A stretch of DNA of 64,000 nt, from assembly GCA_009843505.1 (NCBI GenBank), contig VYDI01000047.1, positions 1 through 64,000 of the forward strand, given 5' to 3'. Each line of letters opens with the position of its first letter. The first letter of the stretch is position 1. The position numbers were made by a program, and so were the translations under genes. The stretch comes from Holophagales bacterium (GTDB lineage: Bacteria; Acidobacteriota; Thermoanaerobaculia; Multivoradales; Multivoraceae). This document shows, piece by piece, positions 26,274 to 35,792 of the stretch. The notes under the pieces are model-generated. The model made no database searches and was not told the DNA's origin. It saw only the letters and a list, made by a program, of their open reading frames with translations.

Positions 26274-28238
26274 TTAGTCACCTCCGGAGGGGAGCGCGAG
26301 TGCGACCACACCAGGAATGCTGTCCTCGGCAGCTTCTCTTCCGCCGCCGACGCTTACCGCGAGATACTGACGACCCCCCGCTTCGTAAGTGATGAGGTTC
26401 GAATTGGGGGTGTCGGGGAGCTCGATGCCGCCGAGGTAGGTTCCGGTCTTCTTGTCGTAGACGCTGATCTCGGCCGGTCGATCCGTGTTGGGGGGATCGG
26501 CGGCGGTGGTGTCTTCGGCATGATGGGTGACGAACAACAGGGTCCTGGTCACCAGCGGCGCTGCGTTCCGGTTCGGGGAGCCCAGCCGATCCAGGCCCAG
26601 GTGCTTGATCGCCGGGTGGTTGCGCGGCCCCTCACCGTGGGCCGCGACCCAGACGTGCTCGCCGGTAGCGAGATCGATCGCGGTGACGCGTCCGTATGGC
26701 GGCTTGACCAGCGGCAGACCTCGAGGCCCCTCGACGTGCTCGTACCAGCCGTCGGGTACGTAACGCAGATCCGATCGATTGGGGTCGGGCGCGGTGAGCG
26801 AAACGGATCTCGGCGTGGAGTAGGAAGGCACGTAGACCATGCCGCTTTCGGGGTCCACCGCGGTGCCGGTCCAGTTGGTGCCTCCACCCGGACCGGGCTG
26901 CTGGATCACCGGTTTGCCCTCGCCCGCGACCCGAGGCGGCGTGTAGAGAGGCGCCAGCTCGTACGCACTCGCGATCTCGAGGGCTTCTTCCCGAAGCTGG
27001 GGCGTGAAGTCGGTCAGGTCGTCTACGGTGATGCCCTGGCGATCGTAGGCGGCGGGCCTGGTGGGGAAGGGCTGGGTCGGCGAGGCGCGCTCTCCGGGCA
27101 CCTCGCTCGGAGGGACGGGACGCTCTTCGATCGACCAGAGCGGCTCTCCCGTCACCGCATCGAAGACGAAGAGGAAGGCCTGCTTGCTGGCTTGCGCCAC
27201 TACCTTCCGGAGCTTGCCGTCCACCATCAGATCGATCCTGTTCGGCGGCGGTGGCAGGTCGTAGTCCCAGAGGCCGTGGTGCACGATCTGGAAGTGCCAG
27301 CGCTTTTCGCCGGTCTCGCAGTCGACCGCCACCAGGCTCTCGGCGTAGAGGTTGTCGCCAAGGCGGTGACCACCGTAGAGGTCACTGGTCGGTGTGCCGA
27401 TCGGCAGATAGGCGAGGCCGAGCTCTTCGTCGACGGTGATCATCGACCACACATTCGTGTTGCCGCTGTAGCGCCACGACTCGTTCTCCCAGGTCTCCGT
27501 GCCCTCCTCTCCCTGCTGGGGGATCGTGTGAAAGACCCACGCCAGGGCGCCGCTCTCGGCGTCATAGGCGCGCACGAAGCCCGGCGGCGCCTCTTGATGT
27601 GTGGCGATGTCGGCCACGATCGAGCCCACGATCACGGTGTCGCGACAGATCGCCGGCGGCGAGCTGTGTGTGGTTCGCGACTCGAGGACCTTGCGGCCCA
27701 GATCCCTGGTCATCGCCAGTGCGCCCCGATTCCCGAAGGCGGGATCGGGCCTGCCGGTCGACGCGTCGAGCGAGATCAGGCGCCGGTCGTGCGTGGCCAT
27801 CATCACCCGTTGCTTCGTTCCCTTACGCCAGACCGCCACTCCGCGGTGATGGAACCCCATGTTCGCCGGCCGTCCCGCCTCCCAGCTCTGGGGGTCGTAG
27901 CCCCACAGCGGCTTGCCCGAGGCGGCGTCGATCGCCGCCACCTGGCCGAGGGGGGTGCTCACGTACATGCGGCCGTCGATGACGACCGGAATGGCCTTGA
28001 AGGACCGCGGCCTGATCGAGTCAGGCAGGTTCGGAACCTGCCTGTCGACCGACTCCCAGGTCCAGACCACCCGCACCTGATCGAAGTTGTCGGCGTCTAT
28101 CTGGGCCAGCGGCGAGTACTTCGAGTTGCCGGCGTCGTTGCCGAAGTTAGGCCAGTCGGTGTCCGCGGCAGTCGCGACAGCCGCCACGAGCAGCGGCGCC
28201 GCGCAACACGAGACGAGCAGGGTCCTGGCCACGTTCAA
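26274..28238 (-). CDS. Secreted PQQ-dependent dehydrogenase (glucose/quinate dehydrogenase-like)
   Basis: A 654-residue periplasmic quinoprotein with a signal peptide (cleavage near A-T-A-A-D). D-W-P-N-F-G-N-D-A-G-N-S-K-Y-S-P-L opens the propeller, as in the soluble domain of membrane glucose and quinate dehydrogenases. Later motifs are H-T-I-P, W-S-M-I-T-V-D, H-F-Q-I-V-H-H-G-L-W-D-Y-D, G-G-T-N-W-T-G and D-L-A-T-G-E-H-V-W. It lacks the membrane helices of the glucose dehydrogenase N-terminus. It is the middle gene of a three-gene set with a cytochrome c protein and a sulfatase, which suggests sugar or sugar-sulfate oxidation. Confidence 0.88.
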   Translation of the reverse strand: MNVARTLLVSCCAAPLLVAAVATAADTDWPNFGNDAGNSKYSPLAQIDADNFDQVRVVWTWESVDRQVPNLPDSIRPRSFKAIPVVIDGRMYVSTPLGQVAAIDAASGKPLWGYDPQSWEAGRPANMGFHHRGVAVWRKGTKQRVMMATHDRRLISLDASTGRPDPAFGNRGALAMTRDLGRKVLESRTTHSSPPAICRDTVIVGSIVADIATHQEAPPGFVRAYDAESGALAWVFHTIPQQGEEGTETWENESWRYSGNTNVWSMITVDEELGLAYLPIGTPTSDLYGGHRLGDNLYAESLVAVDCETGEKRWHFQIVHHGLWDYDLPPPPNRIDLMVDGKLRKVVAQASKQAFLFVFDAVTGEPLWSIEERPVPPSEVPGERASPTQPFPTRPAAYDRQGITVDDLTDFTPQLREEALEIASAYELAPLYTPPRVAGEGKPVIQQPGPGGGTNWTGTAVDPESGMVYVPSYSTPRSVSLTAPDPNRSDLRYVPDGWYEHVEGPRGLPLVKPPYGRVTAIDLATGEHVWVAAHGEGPRNHPAIKHLGLDRLGSPNRNAAPLVTRTLLFVTHHAEDTTAADPPNTDRPAEISVYDKKTGTYLGGIELPDTPNSNLITYEAGGRQYLAVSVGGGREAAEDSIPGVVALALPSGGD

Positions 28239-28278
28239 GGAGGGCGCGGTGGAGTCGACGCCGGCTGTCGACGGGTGG

Positions 28279-29571
28279 CTATTCGCCCCCGGCGGTTTCG
28301 GTCGCTCGACCTGGCCCGCGCGCCTTGGGCGGCTCCTCGTCGCTGTACACGCAGGAGATGAACCCCATCAACATCTCGTCAGTCGACATCGGGCCGAACA
28401 CGACGTCGCGGTCGGGGTTGAAGCCCCAGCGTTCCGCCTCCTCGGGCGAGTTGTCGAACCACATGTCGATCCGCAGGCGGGTGCCCTTCGGCAGCACCTT
28501 GGGCTCGTCGTACCAGTAGATCTCCTGCCAGTCGAAGTCCCAGTCGGGAACGTGGAGGATCTGCTCCTCGCTGCCGTCCGGGTAGAAGACCGTGTACTTC
28601 GACTCGCGGCCGCGCATGTGCATGTGGGGGAGCATGCCGAGGACCGTGACCTCCCGGTCGAAGGTGCGCTCGGCGGTGTCGTGCCAGTAGGCGTGGCGGG
28701 CCGGAATCTCGAACTCGTAGTTGCTGATCGGGAAGAAGTGGACCGGGTGCGTCACCGGCCTGGTCGCGAACTTCAGCGCGATCGACGACTGGTCCCAGCC
28801 GCCGCTGCCGGGGCCCGGTTCCTTGTGGTAGTGCAGGTCGAAGGTGAGCGTCGCGCCGACCTCGAGTAGCGAGCCGTAGCCCTCGGGCCAGACGTGGGGC
28901 GGCGAGCCGGAAGTGGCGCCGCCGAGGAAGTGGCCGTCGCCGCGCGTCTCCTCGTCGTTGGGCCCCTTGACGAAGATGTTGAAGTGGTGGACGAGTTCGC
29001 TGCCGCGGCGGAACTCGATCTCCTGCACCCACTTGTCCTCGGGCAGGAGGTCCGGCGTCAGCACCAGGCGGTGCTTGGTGTAGATGTCCTTGATGTCGTC
29101 CTCGACGTAGTAGGGCTCCGGCATCTTGAGCACCAGGTCGGGATCGGTGAACACCCAGCCCTCGTCGTCTGGCCACTCGATCGGCTCCGGCCCGTCCTCC
29201 GGCCGGCCGGGCTGAGCGCCCCCTTCGACCCAGCGCCGGATCGTCGCGATCTCCTCGTCGGTCAGGCCGCGTTCGTTCCTGAACACGCCGTCGAAGTGCT
29301 CGGAGGCGTCCCAGGGCGGCATCTCCTTCGAGGCCGTCTGGCGCACGATCGCGCGCGCCCAGGGGCGGGCATCCTCGTAGGTCGTGAGCGACATCGGCAC
29401 GCCGCCACGGTAGATCTTGCCGCCCGACGGCCGGTGACACTCCTGGCAGTTCTCCTGCAGGATGGGCAGGACATCTTCATAGAATGTCGGCCCTTCCGCC
29501 CCAGCAGCGCCGTGGGCCGCCGCGGCAAAGAGCAGGCAGAGCGCAAACCCAACCAGGCGTCGACTCGTCAT
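28279..29571 (-). CDS. Cytochrome c-copper monooxygenase-like fusion protein
   Basis: A 430-residue exported protein. After a signal peptide (cleavage near A-G-A-E-G) comes a short cytochrome c-like domain with heme motif C42-Q-E-C-H46 and a possible Met ligand in K-E-M-P-P-W. The remainder resembles the copper type II ascorbate-dependent monooxygenase (PHM) fold: V-H-H-F-N-I-F, F-D-L-H-Y-H-K-E-P, and G-M-L-P-H-M-H-M-R-G-R-E, whose H-x-H is a typical copper site. Proteins of this layout are common in Planctomycetes and Acidobacteriota with unknown substrates. It is the first gene of the operon with the PQQ dehydrogenase and sulfatase, and is only 10 nt from the divergent S9 peptidase gene. 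Confidence 0.8.
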   Translation of the reverse strand: MTSRRLVGFALCLLFAAAAHGAAGAEGPTFYEDVLPILQENCQECHRPSGGKIYRGGVPMSLTTYEDARPWARAIVRQTASKEMPPWDASEHFDGVFRNERGLTDEEIATIRRWVEGGAQPGRPEDGPEPIEWPDDEGWVFTDPDLVLKMPEPYYVEDDIKDIYTKHRLVLTPDLLPEDKWVQEIEFRRGSELVHHFNIFVKGPNDEETRGDGHFLGGATSGSPPHVWPEGYGSLLEVGATLTFDLHYHKEPGPGSGGWDQSSIALKFATRPVTHPVHFFPISNYEFEIPARHAYWHDTAERTFDREVTVLGMLPHMHMRGRESKYTVFYPDGSEEQILHVPDWDFDWQEIYWYDEPKVLPKGTRLRIDMWFDNSPEEAERWGFNPDRDVVFGPMSTDEMLMGFISCVYSDEEPPKARGPGRATETAGGE

Positions 29572-29581
29572 CGCTACTCCC

Positions 29582-32224
29582 TTGCAGAACAGGTCTGGAT
29601 CCGTGCGAGCTTACCGCAGCCGTTGGGCCCGTGGAGCTGCCGCGCTGGCGCTCATCGTCGGTCTGGCAGGTGGTCGCACACTGGGTGCGCCGGCGTCCTC
29701 GACGGCTGCCGCCGCAGGCGGCCAGGTGAACGCGCCGGCCGCAAGGCCGGCGACCGCTGCCGACAGCGCCCAGGAGGCCGTCGGGCCGGACGCGGGCGAC
29801 TACCAGGACGCCGCCGCGCTGGTCGAAGGCAACCTGCTGGCCCTGCTGCGTAACGCGGACGTCACGCCGCACTGGCTCGCTGCCGACCTGGGCACGCCGG
29901 GCTTCTGGTACGGCCGCGACGGCGAAGCGGGTCCGGAACTCGTGGTCTTCGACCTGGAGACGCAATCGCGCCGGCCCGCGTTCGACCATGCCCGGATGGC
30001 GGCGGTCATCTTCGATGCCCTGGCCGGCGCCGACGCGGCAGCGGAGCAGGGGAACGAGGCCAGCCTCGAGGGGCTCCTCGGGCTCTCGCTCACCGACGAC
30101 CTCGCAACGCTGACCGCTAGCCACGGCGCCCATCGCATCACCTGCTCGGTGGCCGACTTCGGCTGCGCCGCGAAGGCGATCACGCCACCGGAGCCCGGCC
30201 TGCTGCCGTCTCCGGACGGCGCCCGCGTGGCCTTCAGGCGCGGCGACAACCTGTTGGTGCGCAAGCTCGAGACGGGCGAGGAAACCCGCCTCACGCACGA
30301 CGGCAAGCCGTACTTCTCCTACGGCAAGTGGCCCGATTCCTCGCTGCTGACCGTGGTCGCCCGAAAGACGGGGCTACGCCAGCCGCCCTACCTGTCGAGC
30401 TGGTCGCCGGATAGCCGCTTCCTGCTCGCGCCGCGCATCGACGAGCGGCTGCTCGAGGCGGTGCCGTTCGTCGAGTGGGTGCCGACCGACGGCAGCCGGC
30501 GGCCGGTCGTGCACCTGCTGCGCGAACCGGTCGCGGGCGACGAGGACGAGATGGGCCTGGACTGGTTCCTGTTCGACACGGAGAAGGGCGGACGAGTCCG
30601 GGTCGAGTTCGATGGCGCTTCCCTCCCTGAAGGGATCGAAACGCCGGCGCTCGGCGGCGGCGTCATCGGCTGGGACCTGGAGCGGAACCGCCTGTACATG
30701 CTGGGGTCCGCCTACGCCGGCAAGAGTGCCGCCCTGGTCGCCGTCGACGTCGAGTCGGGCAAGGCCACGCCGGTGGTGTGGGAGACGAACGAGACGCGGG
30801 TCGAGGCGAACACCCACATGTACAACCGGCCCAACGTCCGCCTCGTGCGCGGTCCGAACGACAAACGGCGGGTGCTCTGGTACTCGGACCGTACCGGTTG
30901 GGGACACCTCTACCTCTACGAGCTGGCCGACGACGGCTCGGCCGATCTCGTCGGCACGGTGACCGCGGGCGACTGGACGGTGCTGGACATCATCCACGTC
31001 GACGAGGCCGGCCAGCAGGTCTACTTCACGGGCGGCGGCCGCGAGCCCGGCGACCCGTACCTGCGCCATCTCTACCGCGCTCCGTTCGACCCGGCCGAGC
31101 TCCGTGGCGGCCAGGTGACGCTGCTGACGGCGAACGAAGCCGACCACCACTTCGAGCCGGCGCCGGTGCCGATGATGCAGGTCCTGTTCGGCCTCGCTCC
31201 ACCGCCGCCGCGGATCCGGCCCGATCTCGGGGTCTTCCTCGACACCTACTCGACCGTCGACCGTCCGCCGGTCACGGTGCTGCGTTCGACCGAAGACGGC
31301 GAGTTGCTCGCCGAGGTCGAGAAGGCGGACGCCTCCGCGCTGTTCGAGGCGGGGTTCGTGGCGCCCGAGCGGCGCGCCTTCGTCGCCGCCGACGGCGAGA
31401 CGGAGGTGTACTCCGTCTACTTCCCGCCCCGTCGCGAAGTCGAGGACGGGCGTCATCCGGTGATCGACGCCGTCTACGGCGGTCCGCAGGTGTTCGTGGC
31501 GCCGCGGAACTTCGTCCAGGCCGTGGGCGCGCGCAACCCGGCGGCCGAGCCGGCGCTGGCGCGCCTCGGCTTCGCGGTCGTGGTCACGGACGGCCGCGGC
31601 ACGCCGGGCCGCTCCAGCGCGTTCCGGGACGCGGGCTACCCCGAGTTCACGCAGGTCGGCGTCGACGATCACGTGGCGGTCATCCGCCAGTGGGCCGAAC
31701 TCAAGCCCGAGATGGATCCGGAGCGGGTCGGCATCTACGGCTGGTCCTGGGGCGGGACGTTCACCGCCCAGGCGATCCTCAGCCGGCCCGACTTCTACGA
31801 CGTGGCCGTCTCCGGCGCCGGCGTCTACGACTACGCCGCGATCTACCCGGGCTTCGAGGCCTTCACCGGCCCGGCGGTCTACTCCGACGGAGGCAGGACC
31901 CGGACTCGGCCCGACGAAGCGCCGAAGAGCTGGGAACCGCTCGACATCACGGCGATGGCCGGGAATCTCGAGGGACGGCTCCTCATCGTCTACGGCGACA
32001 TGGACGAGAACGTGCCGCCGGCCCAGGCCTTCCGGCTGGTCGACGCGCTGATCAAGGCGAACAAGCCCTACGACCTGCTCTACCTTCCGAACCGCAACCA
32101 CGGCGGCGGCGCCGAGCCGTACGCCCTGCTCCGCACCTGGGACTACTTCGTCGAGCACCTGCTCGGCGCCGAGCCGCCGCGGGACGTGACCTTCGAGGTC
32201 AAGCCGGCGGCGACGGTGTTCTGA
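29582..32224 (+). CDS. S9-family (dipeptidyl peptidase IV-like) exported peptidase
   Basis: An 880-residue serine peptidase. The N-terminal half is a DPP-IV-type beta-propeller (N-K-R-R/D-K-R-R-V-L-W-Y-S-D-R-T-G-W-G-H-L-Y). The C-terminal alpha/beta-hydrolase holds the nucleophile Ser722 in G-W-S-W-G-G, the acid in G-D-M-D-E-N-V and the base in N-R-N-H-G-G. The hydrophobic segment A-A-A-L-A-L-I-V-G-L-A-G is the signal peptide. A TTG at 29582 gives the longest frame and a GTG at 29603 is an equally good start. Directly after the signal peptide, residues 32-58 (T-L-G-A-P-A-S-S, then Ala-rich) are encoded by a copy of the dispersed palindromic repeat. Confidence 0.88.
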   Translation: MQNRSGSVRAYRSRWARGAAALALIVGLAGGRTLGAPASSTAAAAGGQVNAPAARPATAADSAQEAVGPDAGDYQDAAALVEGNLLALLRNADVTPHWLAADLGTPGFWYGRDGEAGPELVVFDLETQSRRPAFDHARMAAVIFDALAGADAAAEQGNEASLEGLLGLSLTDDLATLTASHGAHRITCSVADFGCAAKAITPPEPGLLPSPDGARVAFRRGDNLLVRKLETGEETRLTHDGKPYFSYGKWPDSSLLTVVARKTGLRQPPYLSSWSPDSRFLLAPRIDERLLEAVPFVEWVPTDGSRRPVVHLLREPVAGDEDEMGLDWFLFDTEKGGRVRVEFDGASLPEGIETPALGGGVIGWDLERNRLYMLGSAYAGKSAALVAVDVESGKATPVVWETNETRVEANTHMYNRPNVRLVRGPNDKRRVLWYSDRTGWGHLYLYELADDGSADLVGTVTAGDWTVLDIIHVDEAGQQVYFTGGGREPGDPYLRHLYRAPFDPAELRGGQVTLLTANEADHHFEPAPVPMMQVLFGLAPPPPRIRPDLGVFLDTYSTVDRPPVTVLRSTEDGELLAEVEKADASALFEAGFVAPERRAFVAADGETEVYSVYFPPRREVEDGRHPVIDAVYGGPQVFVAPRNFVQAVGARNPAAEPALARLGFAVVVTDGRGTPGRSSAFRDAGYPEFTQVGVDDHVAVIRQWAELKPEMDPERVGIYGWSWGGTFTAQAILSRPDFYDVAVSGAGVYDYAAIYPGFEAFTGPAVYSDGGRTRTRPDEAPKSWEPLDITAMAGNLEGRLLIVYGDMDENVPPAQAFRLVDALIKANKPYDLLYLPNRNHGGGAEPYALLRTWDYFVEHLLGAEPPRDVTFEVKPAATVF
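29677..29755 (+). repeat. Palindromic repeat copy 4, in frame in S9 peptidase
   Basis: CACACTGGGTGCGCCGGCG, TCCT, CGACGGC (one arm mismatch), then a second hairpin of the CCGCC-GCA-GGCGG type and a terminal hairpin CGCCGGCC-GCAA-GGCCGGCG ending in GACC. It is a full three-module copy of 79 bp, nearly identical to the copy at 32244. It encodes residues 32-58 of the peptidase. Confidence 0.92.
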
Positions 32225-32230
32225 CCACGC

Positions 32231-34012
32231 GTGCAGGTCGTCGCACACTGGGTGCGCCGGCGTCCTCGCCGGCTGCCGCCGGAGGCGGCGGAAAGAACGT
32301 GCCGGCCGCAAGGCCGGCGACCGCTTTGTCTCCTCGTCGCGCTCGCCCTCGGTTGCACCTCGGCGCCCGACGGCGACGCCGACCTGATCCTCTCCAACGG
32401 CCGCATCTACACCCTCGAAGCCGCGAAGCCCTGGGCGGAAGCGGTCGCGATCGCGGGCGGCGAGTTCACGTTCGTCGGCTCGACCGCCGAGGCGCTGGAA
32501 CGGCGCGGCCCGAACACCCAAGTCCGCGACCTCGAAGGCCGGATGGCGATGCCGGGCATCTACGACGCCCACGTTCATCCCGTCCTCGGCGGCACCGAGG
32601 TGCTGCTCCAGTGCCTGTTCCCGCCCACTGCGGGACCGGCGGAGATCGAGGAGACCCTGTCGGGCTGCGTCGCCGCCGATCCAGCCGCGGCCTGGATCGA
32701 GGGCGGCCGCTGGACGAGCAACTTCTTCGTCGAGCACGACATCGGCTCTCCGCGCCAGTGGCTGGACCGGTTCTCGGGCGACGTGGCGATCAGCCTGGCG
32801 GACGACACCGGCCACAACCGCTGGGTGAACAGCAAGGCCCTGAAACTGGCCGGCATCGACGCCGGCACGGTCGTCGACGGCGGCGAGGTCGTGCTGGACG
32901 ACGCGACCGGCGAGCCGAACGGCCTGCTGCTCGAAGCGGCGATGTACGCGGTGTTTCAGGCGATCCCCGACAAGACGGCGGAGCAGTTCCTGCGCGCCGC
33001 CCGCGAGTCAATCCGTACGGCGAACCGCTTCGGCATCGTCGGCATCAAGGAGGCGGGCGATGCGGGCACCGGCGTCGCCGCCTACAAGGCGCTGGCCGAC
33101 GAGGGCGCGCTGACCGTGCACATGGCGGCCTCGATCGCCATTCCACTGGTCGCCGGCACGCTCGACCTCGACGTCGACGCCCTGGCGCGGCTGCGCGAGG
33201 GGAGCCGGGCCGACAACCTCGACGCCGACCACGTGAAGATCTTCCTCGACGGCGTGCCGTCGGTCGCGCGGACGGCGGCGATGATCGACGACTACGAGCC
33301 GGAGGTGCCCGGCGGACCGGCTCACAACGGCGAGTTGCTGGTGCCGCCGGAAGCGCTTAACGCCTGGCTGCAGCAGCTCGACGCGCTCGGCGTCACGGTG
33401 AACATCCACACCGCCGGCGACCGGGCGGTACGCGTCGCGCTCGACGCGATCGAGTTCGCGCGCGAACAGAACGGCGACTCCGGGCTGATGCACCAGCTCG
33501 CCCATTCCGGTTTCGTGGCAGTCGACGACGTGCCGCGTTACGCCGAACTCGGCGCGGTCGCGGACATGTCGCCGGCCATCTGGTACCCGTCCCTGATCTC
33601 GGACTCCATCCGCGCCGCCATCGGCGACCGCGCCGACCGCTCCTGGCCTGTGCGGGAGCTGCTCGACGCCGGCGCCCACGTCATCGTCGGCTCGGACTGG
33701 CCGGCCGTCATCCCGGACATGAACCCGTGGCCCGGCATGGAGGCGCTGGTCACCCGCGCCGACCCCTGGGGCGGGTACCCGGGAACCCTGGCGCCGGAGC
33801 AGGCGGTGAGCCTGGAAGAGGCGATCGAGCTCTACACGCTCGCGGGCGCCCGGTTGCTGCGCGTCGAGTCTCGGGCCGGCACGATCGCCGCCGGCAAGTC
33901 AGCCGACCTGATCGTGCTCGATCGCAACCTCTTCGACGTGCCGATCGAGGACGTCAGCGACACGAGCGTTGAGTTGACTCTTTATGCAGGAGGAATCGTC
34001 CATGAGAAGTAG
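32231..34012 (+). CDS. Amidohydrolase (family 3, YtcJ-like) lipoprotein, first of a tandem pair
   Basis: A 593-residue metal-dependent hydrolase. A lipoprotein signal is visible at L-C-L-L-V-A-L-A-L-G-C-T-S, with lipobox L-A-L-G-C around residue 42. It is followed by A-D-L-I-L-S-N-G-R-I-Y-T-L-E, the metal-binding D-A-H-V-H-P, G-I-K-E-A-G-D, H-T-A-G-D-R-A-V and a C-terminal G-S-D-W-P. This is the amidohydrolase 3 layout; the substrate is unknown. The GTG at 32231 is the only start reaching the lipoprotein core. Residues 5-31, between start and hydrophobic core, are encoded by a repeat element, making the n-region unusually long and arginine-rich. It overlaps the next gene by 11 nt. Confidence 0.85.
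   Translation: MQVVAHWVRRRPRRLPPEAAERTCRPQGRRPLCLLVALALGCTSAPDGDADLILSNGRIYTLEAAKPWAEAVAIAGGEFTFVGSTAEALERRGPNTQVRDLEGRMAMPGIYDAHVHPVLGGTEVLLQCLFPPTAGPAEIEETLSGCVAADPAAAWIEGGRWTSNFFVEHDIGSPRQWLDRFSGDVAISLADDTGHNRWVNSKALKLAGIDAGTVVDGGEVVLDDATGEPNGLLLEAAMYAVFQAIPDKTAEQFLRAARESIRTANRFGIVGIKEAGDAGTGVAAYKALADEGALTVHMAASIAIPLVAGTLDLDVDALARLREGSRADNLDADHVKIFLDGVPSVARTAAMIDDYEPEVPGGPAHNGELLVPPEALNAWLQQLDALGVTVNIHTAGDRAVRVALDAIEFAREQNGDSGLMHQLAHSGFVAVDDVPRYAELGAVADMSPAIWYPSLISDSIRAAIGDRADRSWPVRELLDAGAHVIVGSDWPAVIPDMNPWPGMEALVTRADPWGGYPGTLAPEQAVSLEEAIELYTLAGARLLRVESRAGTIAAGKSADLIVLDRNLFDVPIEDVSDTSVELTLYAGGIVHEK
32244..32322 (+). repeat. Palindromic repeat copy 5, in frame in amidohydrolase
   Basis: CACACTGGGTGCGCCGGCG, TCCT, CGCCGGC, then CCGCC-GGA-GGCGG and terminal GCCGGCC-GCAA-GGCCGGC ending in GACC. 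This is a complete three-hairpin copy. It is read in a different frame from copy 4, giving an Arg/Pro-rich peptide. Confidence 0.92.
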
Positions 34013-35792
34013 AAGCGGTCGCCACCCTCTGCGGCCGTCGCACACTGGGTGCGCCGGCGTCCCCGCCGGCATCCGCTTTGCCCTCCTCGCGCTGACCATC
34101 GCCGCCCAACCGGCCCTGGCCCAGTTCCAGGACGGCGAGCCGGCGCCGTCCCGCAACGACCCGGCGGACACGATCCTCGACGGCGGCAACGTCTACACGC
34201 CTGACGGCTGGGCGGAGTCGATCGCGATCCGCGACGGCGTCATCGTCGCGGTCGGCAACAGCTCTTCCGTCGCCGCGTTCCGTACCGACGCGACCGACGT
34301 CATCGACCTCGCCGGGCGGACCGTCTTCCCCGGCTTCCACGATGTCCACGTGCATCCGCTGATCGCGGGCATGCAGGAGTTCTCGTGCCGCCTGCCTCCG
34401 GGCGCGACGCCGGACATCATCAGCGAGTCGGTCGGGGAGTGCGCGTCGAAGGCCGAGCCCGGGGAGTGGATCAACGGCGGCAACTGGGTGGCGGCGGTGT
34501 TCGAGCCCGGCCAGCAGACCAGGCAGTTCCTCGATGCCGTGTCGCCGGACAACCCGGTCTTCCTCTACGACGAGTCCCACCACAGCGTCTGGGTCAACAC
34601 GAAGGCGCTGGAAGTCGCCGGCATCGACCGCGACACGCCGGACCCGGAGGGCGGGATCATCGAGCGCGACCAGGACGGCGACCCGACCGGCCTGCTCCGC
34701 GAGACGGCCAACGCCATGGTGGCGTCGGTGATTCCTCCGGCCTCGGACGCGCAGAAGATGCAGGGGATGAAGATCGCCACCGACGAGATGCTGGCGCACG
34801 GCATCACCTCGTTCACCGTCGCCTACGCGAACTCGTGGCAGCTCGGCGCGCTGGCGCAACTGGCGCGTGAGGGCACGTTGAAGCAGCGGGTGCGGGCCTG
34901 CGTCGCCTGGTCGCACAACCCGGCGCTCGCCGACGCCGCCGAGTCCCAGCTCGCGATCCGGGCGACCTACGAGAGCGAGCGACTGAAGGTCGACTGCGTG
35001 AAGATCATGCTCGACGGCGTGCCGACGGAGAGCCACACCGCGGCGATGCTCGCACCCTACGAGGACTCGACCGGCGAGGACGATCCGCGGCCCAGGCTCG
35101 GGCTGCTCCTGGTGCCGCAGGAGGCGCTGAACGACGCGGTGACGGCGTTCGACCGCCAGGGGCTCCACGTGAAGATGCACGCCGCCGGCGACGGCGCGGT
35201 GCGAGCCGCGATCGACGCGGTCGCGGCTGCCCGGGAACGGAACGGCTTCGGCGGCCCGATGCACGACGTCGGCCACAGCACCTTCGTCGACCCGGCCGAC
35301 ATTCCCCGGCCGCGCGAGCTGGGGATGGCCTGGGAGTTCTCGCCCTACATCTGGTTCCCCACGCCGATGGCGGCGATCGACATCCGCAAGGCGGTCGGCG
35401 ACGAGCGGATGAAGCGCTGGGTTCCGATCAGGGACGCTCTCGACACGGGCGCCCTGGTCGCCGCCGGCTCGGACTGGCCGGTGGTGCCCCTGGTCGACCC
35501 GTGGCTCGCCGTCGAGACGATGGTGACCCGGCAGGTGCCGGGTGGCAGCGAGGAGACGCTCGGCCTCCAGGGACAGGTGAGCCTCGAGGACGCTCTTCGC
35601 ATCATGACCTGGAACGGCGCGCGTCTGATGGGCCAGGGCGACAAGGTCGGCACGATCGAGGTCGGCAAGGAGGCCGACCTCGTAGTCACCTCGCAGAACC
35701 CGTTCGACGTCGAGCCGACCGAGGTGCATCGGACGAAGGTGGAAATGACGTTCATCGCCGGCGAGAGGGTGTACACGGCCGGTGCGAACTAG
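34002..35792 (+). CDS. Secreted amidohydrolase (family 3), second of a tandem pair
   Basis: A 596-residue paralogue of the preceding gene. The ATG at 34002 has GGAGG 7 nt upstream; an upstream ATG at 33984 has no such site. The signal peptide is split by a repeat: the basic n-region (residues 2-13), then repeat-encoded H-T-G-C-A-G-V-P-A-G-I, then the hydrophobic core F-A-L-L-A-L-T-I-A-A-Q-P-A-L-A and cleavage before Q-F-Q. The catalytic domain has D-V-H-V-H-P, V-K-I-M-L-D-G-V-P, M-H-A-A-G-D-G-A-V and G-S-D-W-P. Substrate unknown. Confidence 0.87.
   Translation: MRSRSGRHPLRPSHTGCAGVPAGIRFALLALTIAAQPALAQFQDGEPAPSRNDPADTILDGGNVYTPDGWAESIAIRDGVIVAVGNSSSVAAFRTDATDVIDLAGRTVFPGFHDVHVHPLIAGMQEFSCRLPPGATPDIISESVGECASKAEPGEWINGGNWVAAVFEPGQQTRQFLDAVSPDNPVFLYDESHHSVWVNTKALEVAGIDRDTPDPEGGIIERDQDGDPTGLLRETANAMVASVIPPASDAQKMQGMKIATDEMLAHGITSFTVAYANSWQLGALAQLAREGTLKQRVRACVAWSHNPALADAAESQLAIRATYESERLKVDCVKIMLDGVPTESHTAAMLAPYEDSTGEDDPRPRLGLLLVPQEALNDAVTAFDRQGLHVKMHAAGDGAVRAAIDAVAAARERNGFGGPMHDVGHSTFVDPADIPRPRELGMAWEFSPYIWFPTPMAAIDIRKAVGDERMKRWVPIRDALDTGALVAAGSDWPVVPLVDPWLAVETMVTRQVPGGSEETLGLQGQVSLEDALRIMTWNGARLMGQGDKVGTIEVGKEADLVVTSQNPFDVEPTEVHRTKVEMTFIAGERVYTAGAN
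34041..34076 (+). repeat. Palindromic repeat copy 6, in frame in second amidohydrolase
   Basis: CACACTGGGTGCGCCGGCG, TCCC, CGCCGGC, ATCCG. This is a single-hairpin copy, preceded by GTCG like copy 5 (copy 4 has GGTCG). It encodes part of the n-region of the signal peptide. Confidence 0.9.

Noticed and set aside
26271..28361. A 696-codon plus-strand frame opposite the PQQ dehydrogenase.
   Set aside because: It is rich in Arg, Gly and Val with no recognisable domain, while the minus strand gives a clear quinoprotein.
30374..32815. An 813-codon minus-strand frame opposite the S9 peptidase.
   Set aside because: Composition is that of an antisense shadow. The plus strand has the full catalytic triad of the peptidase.
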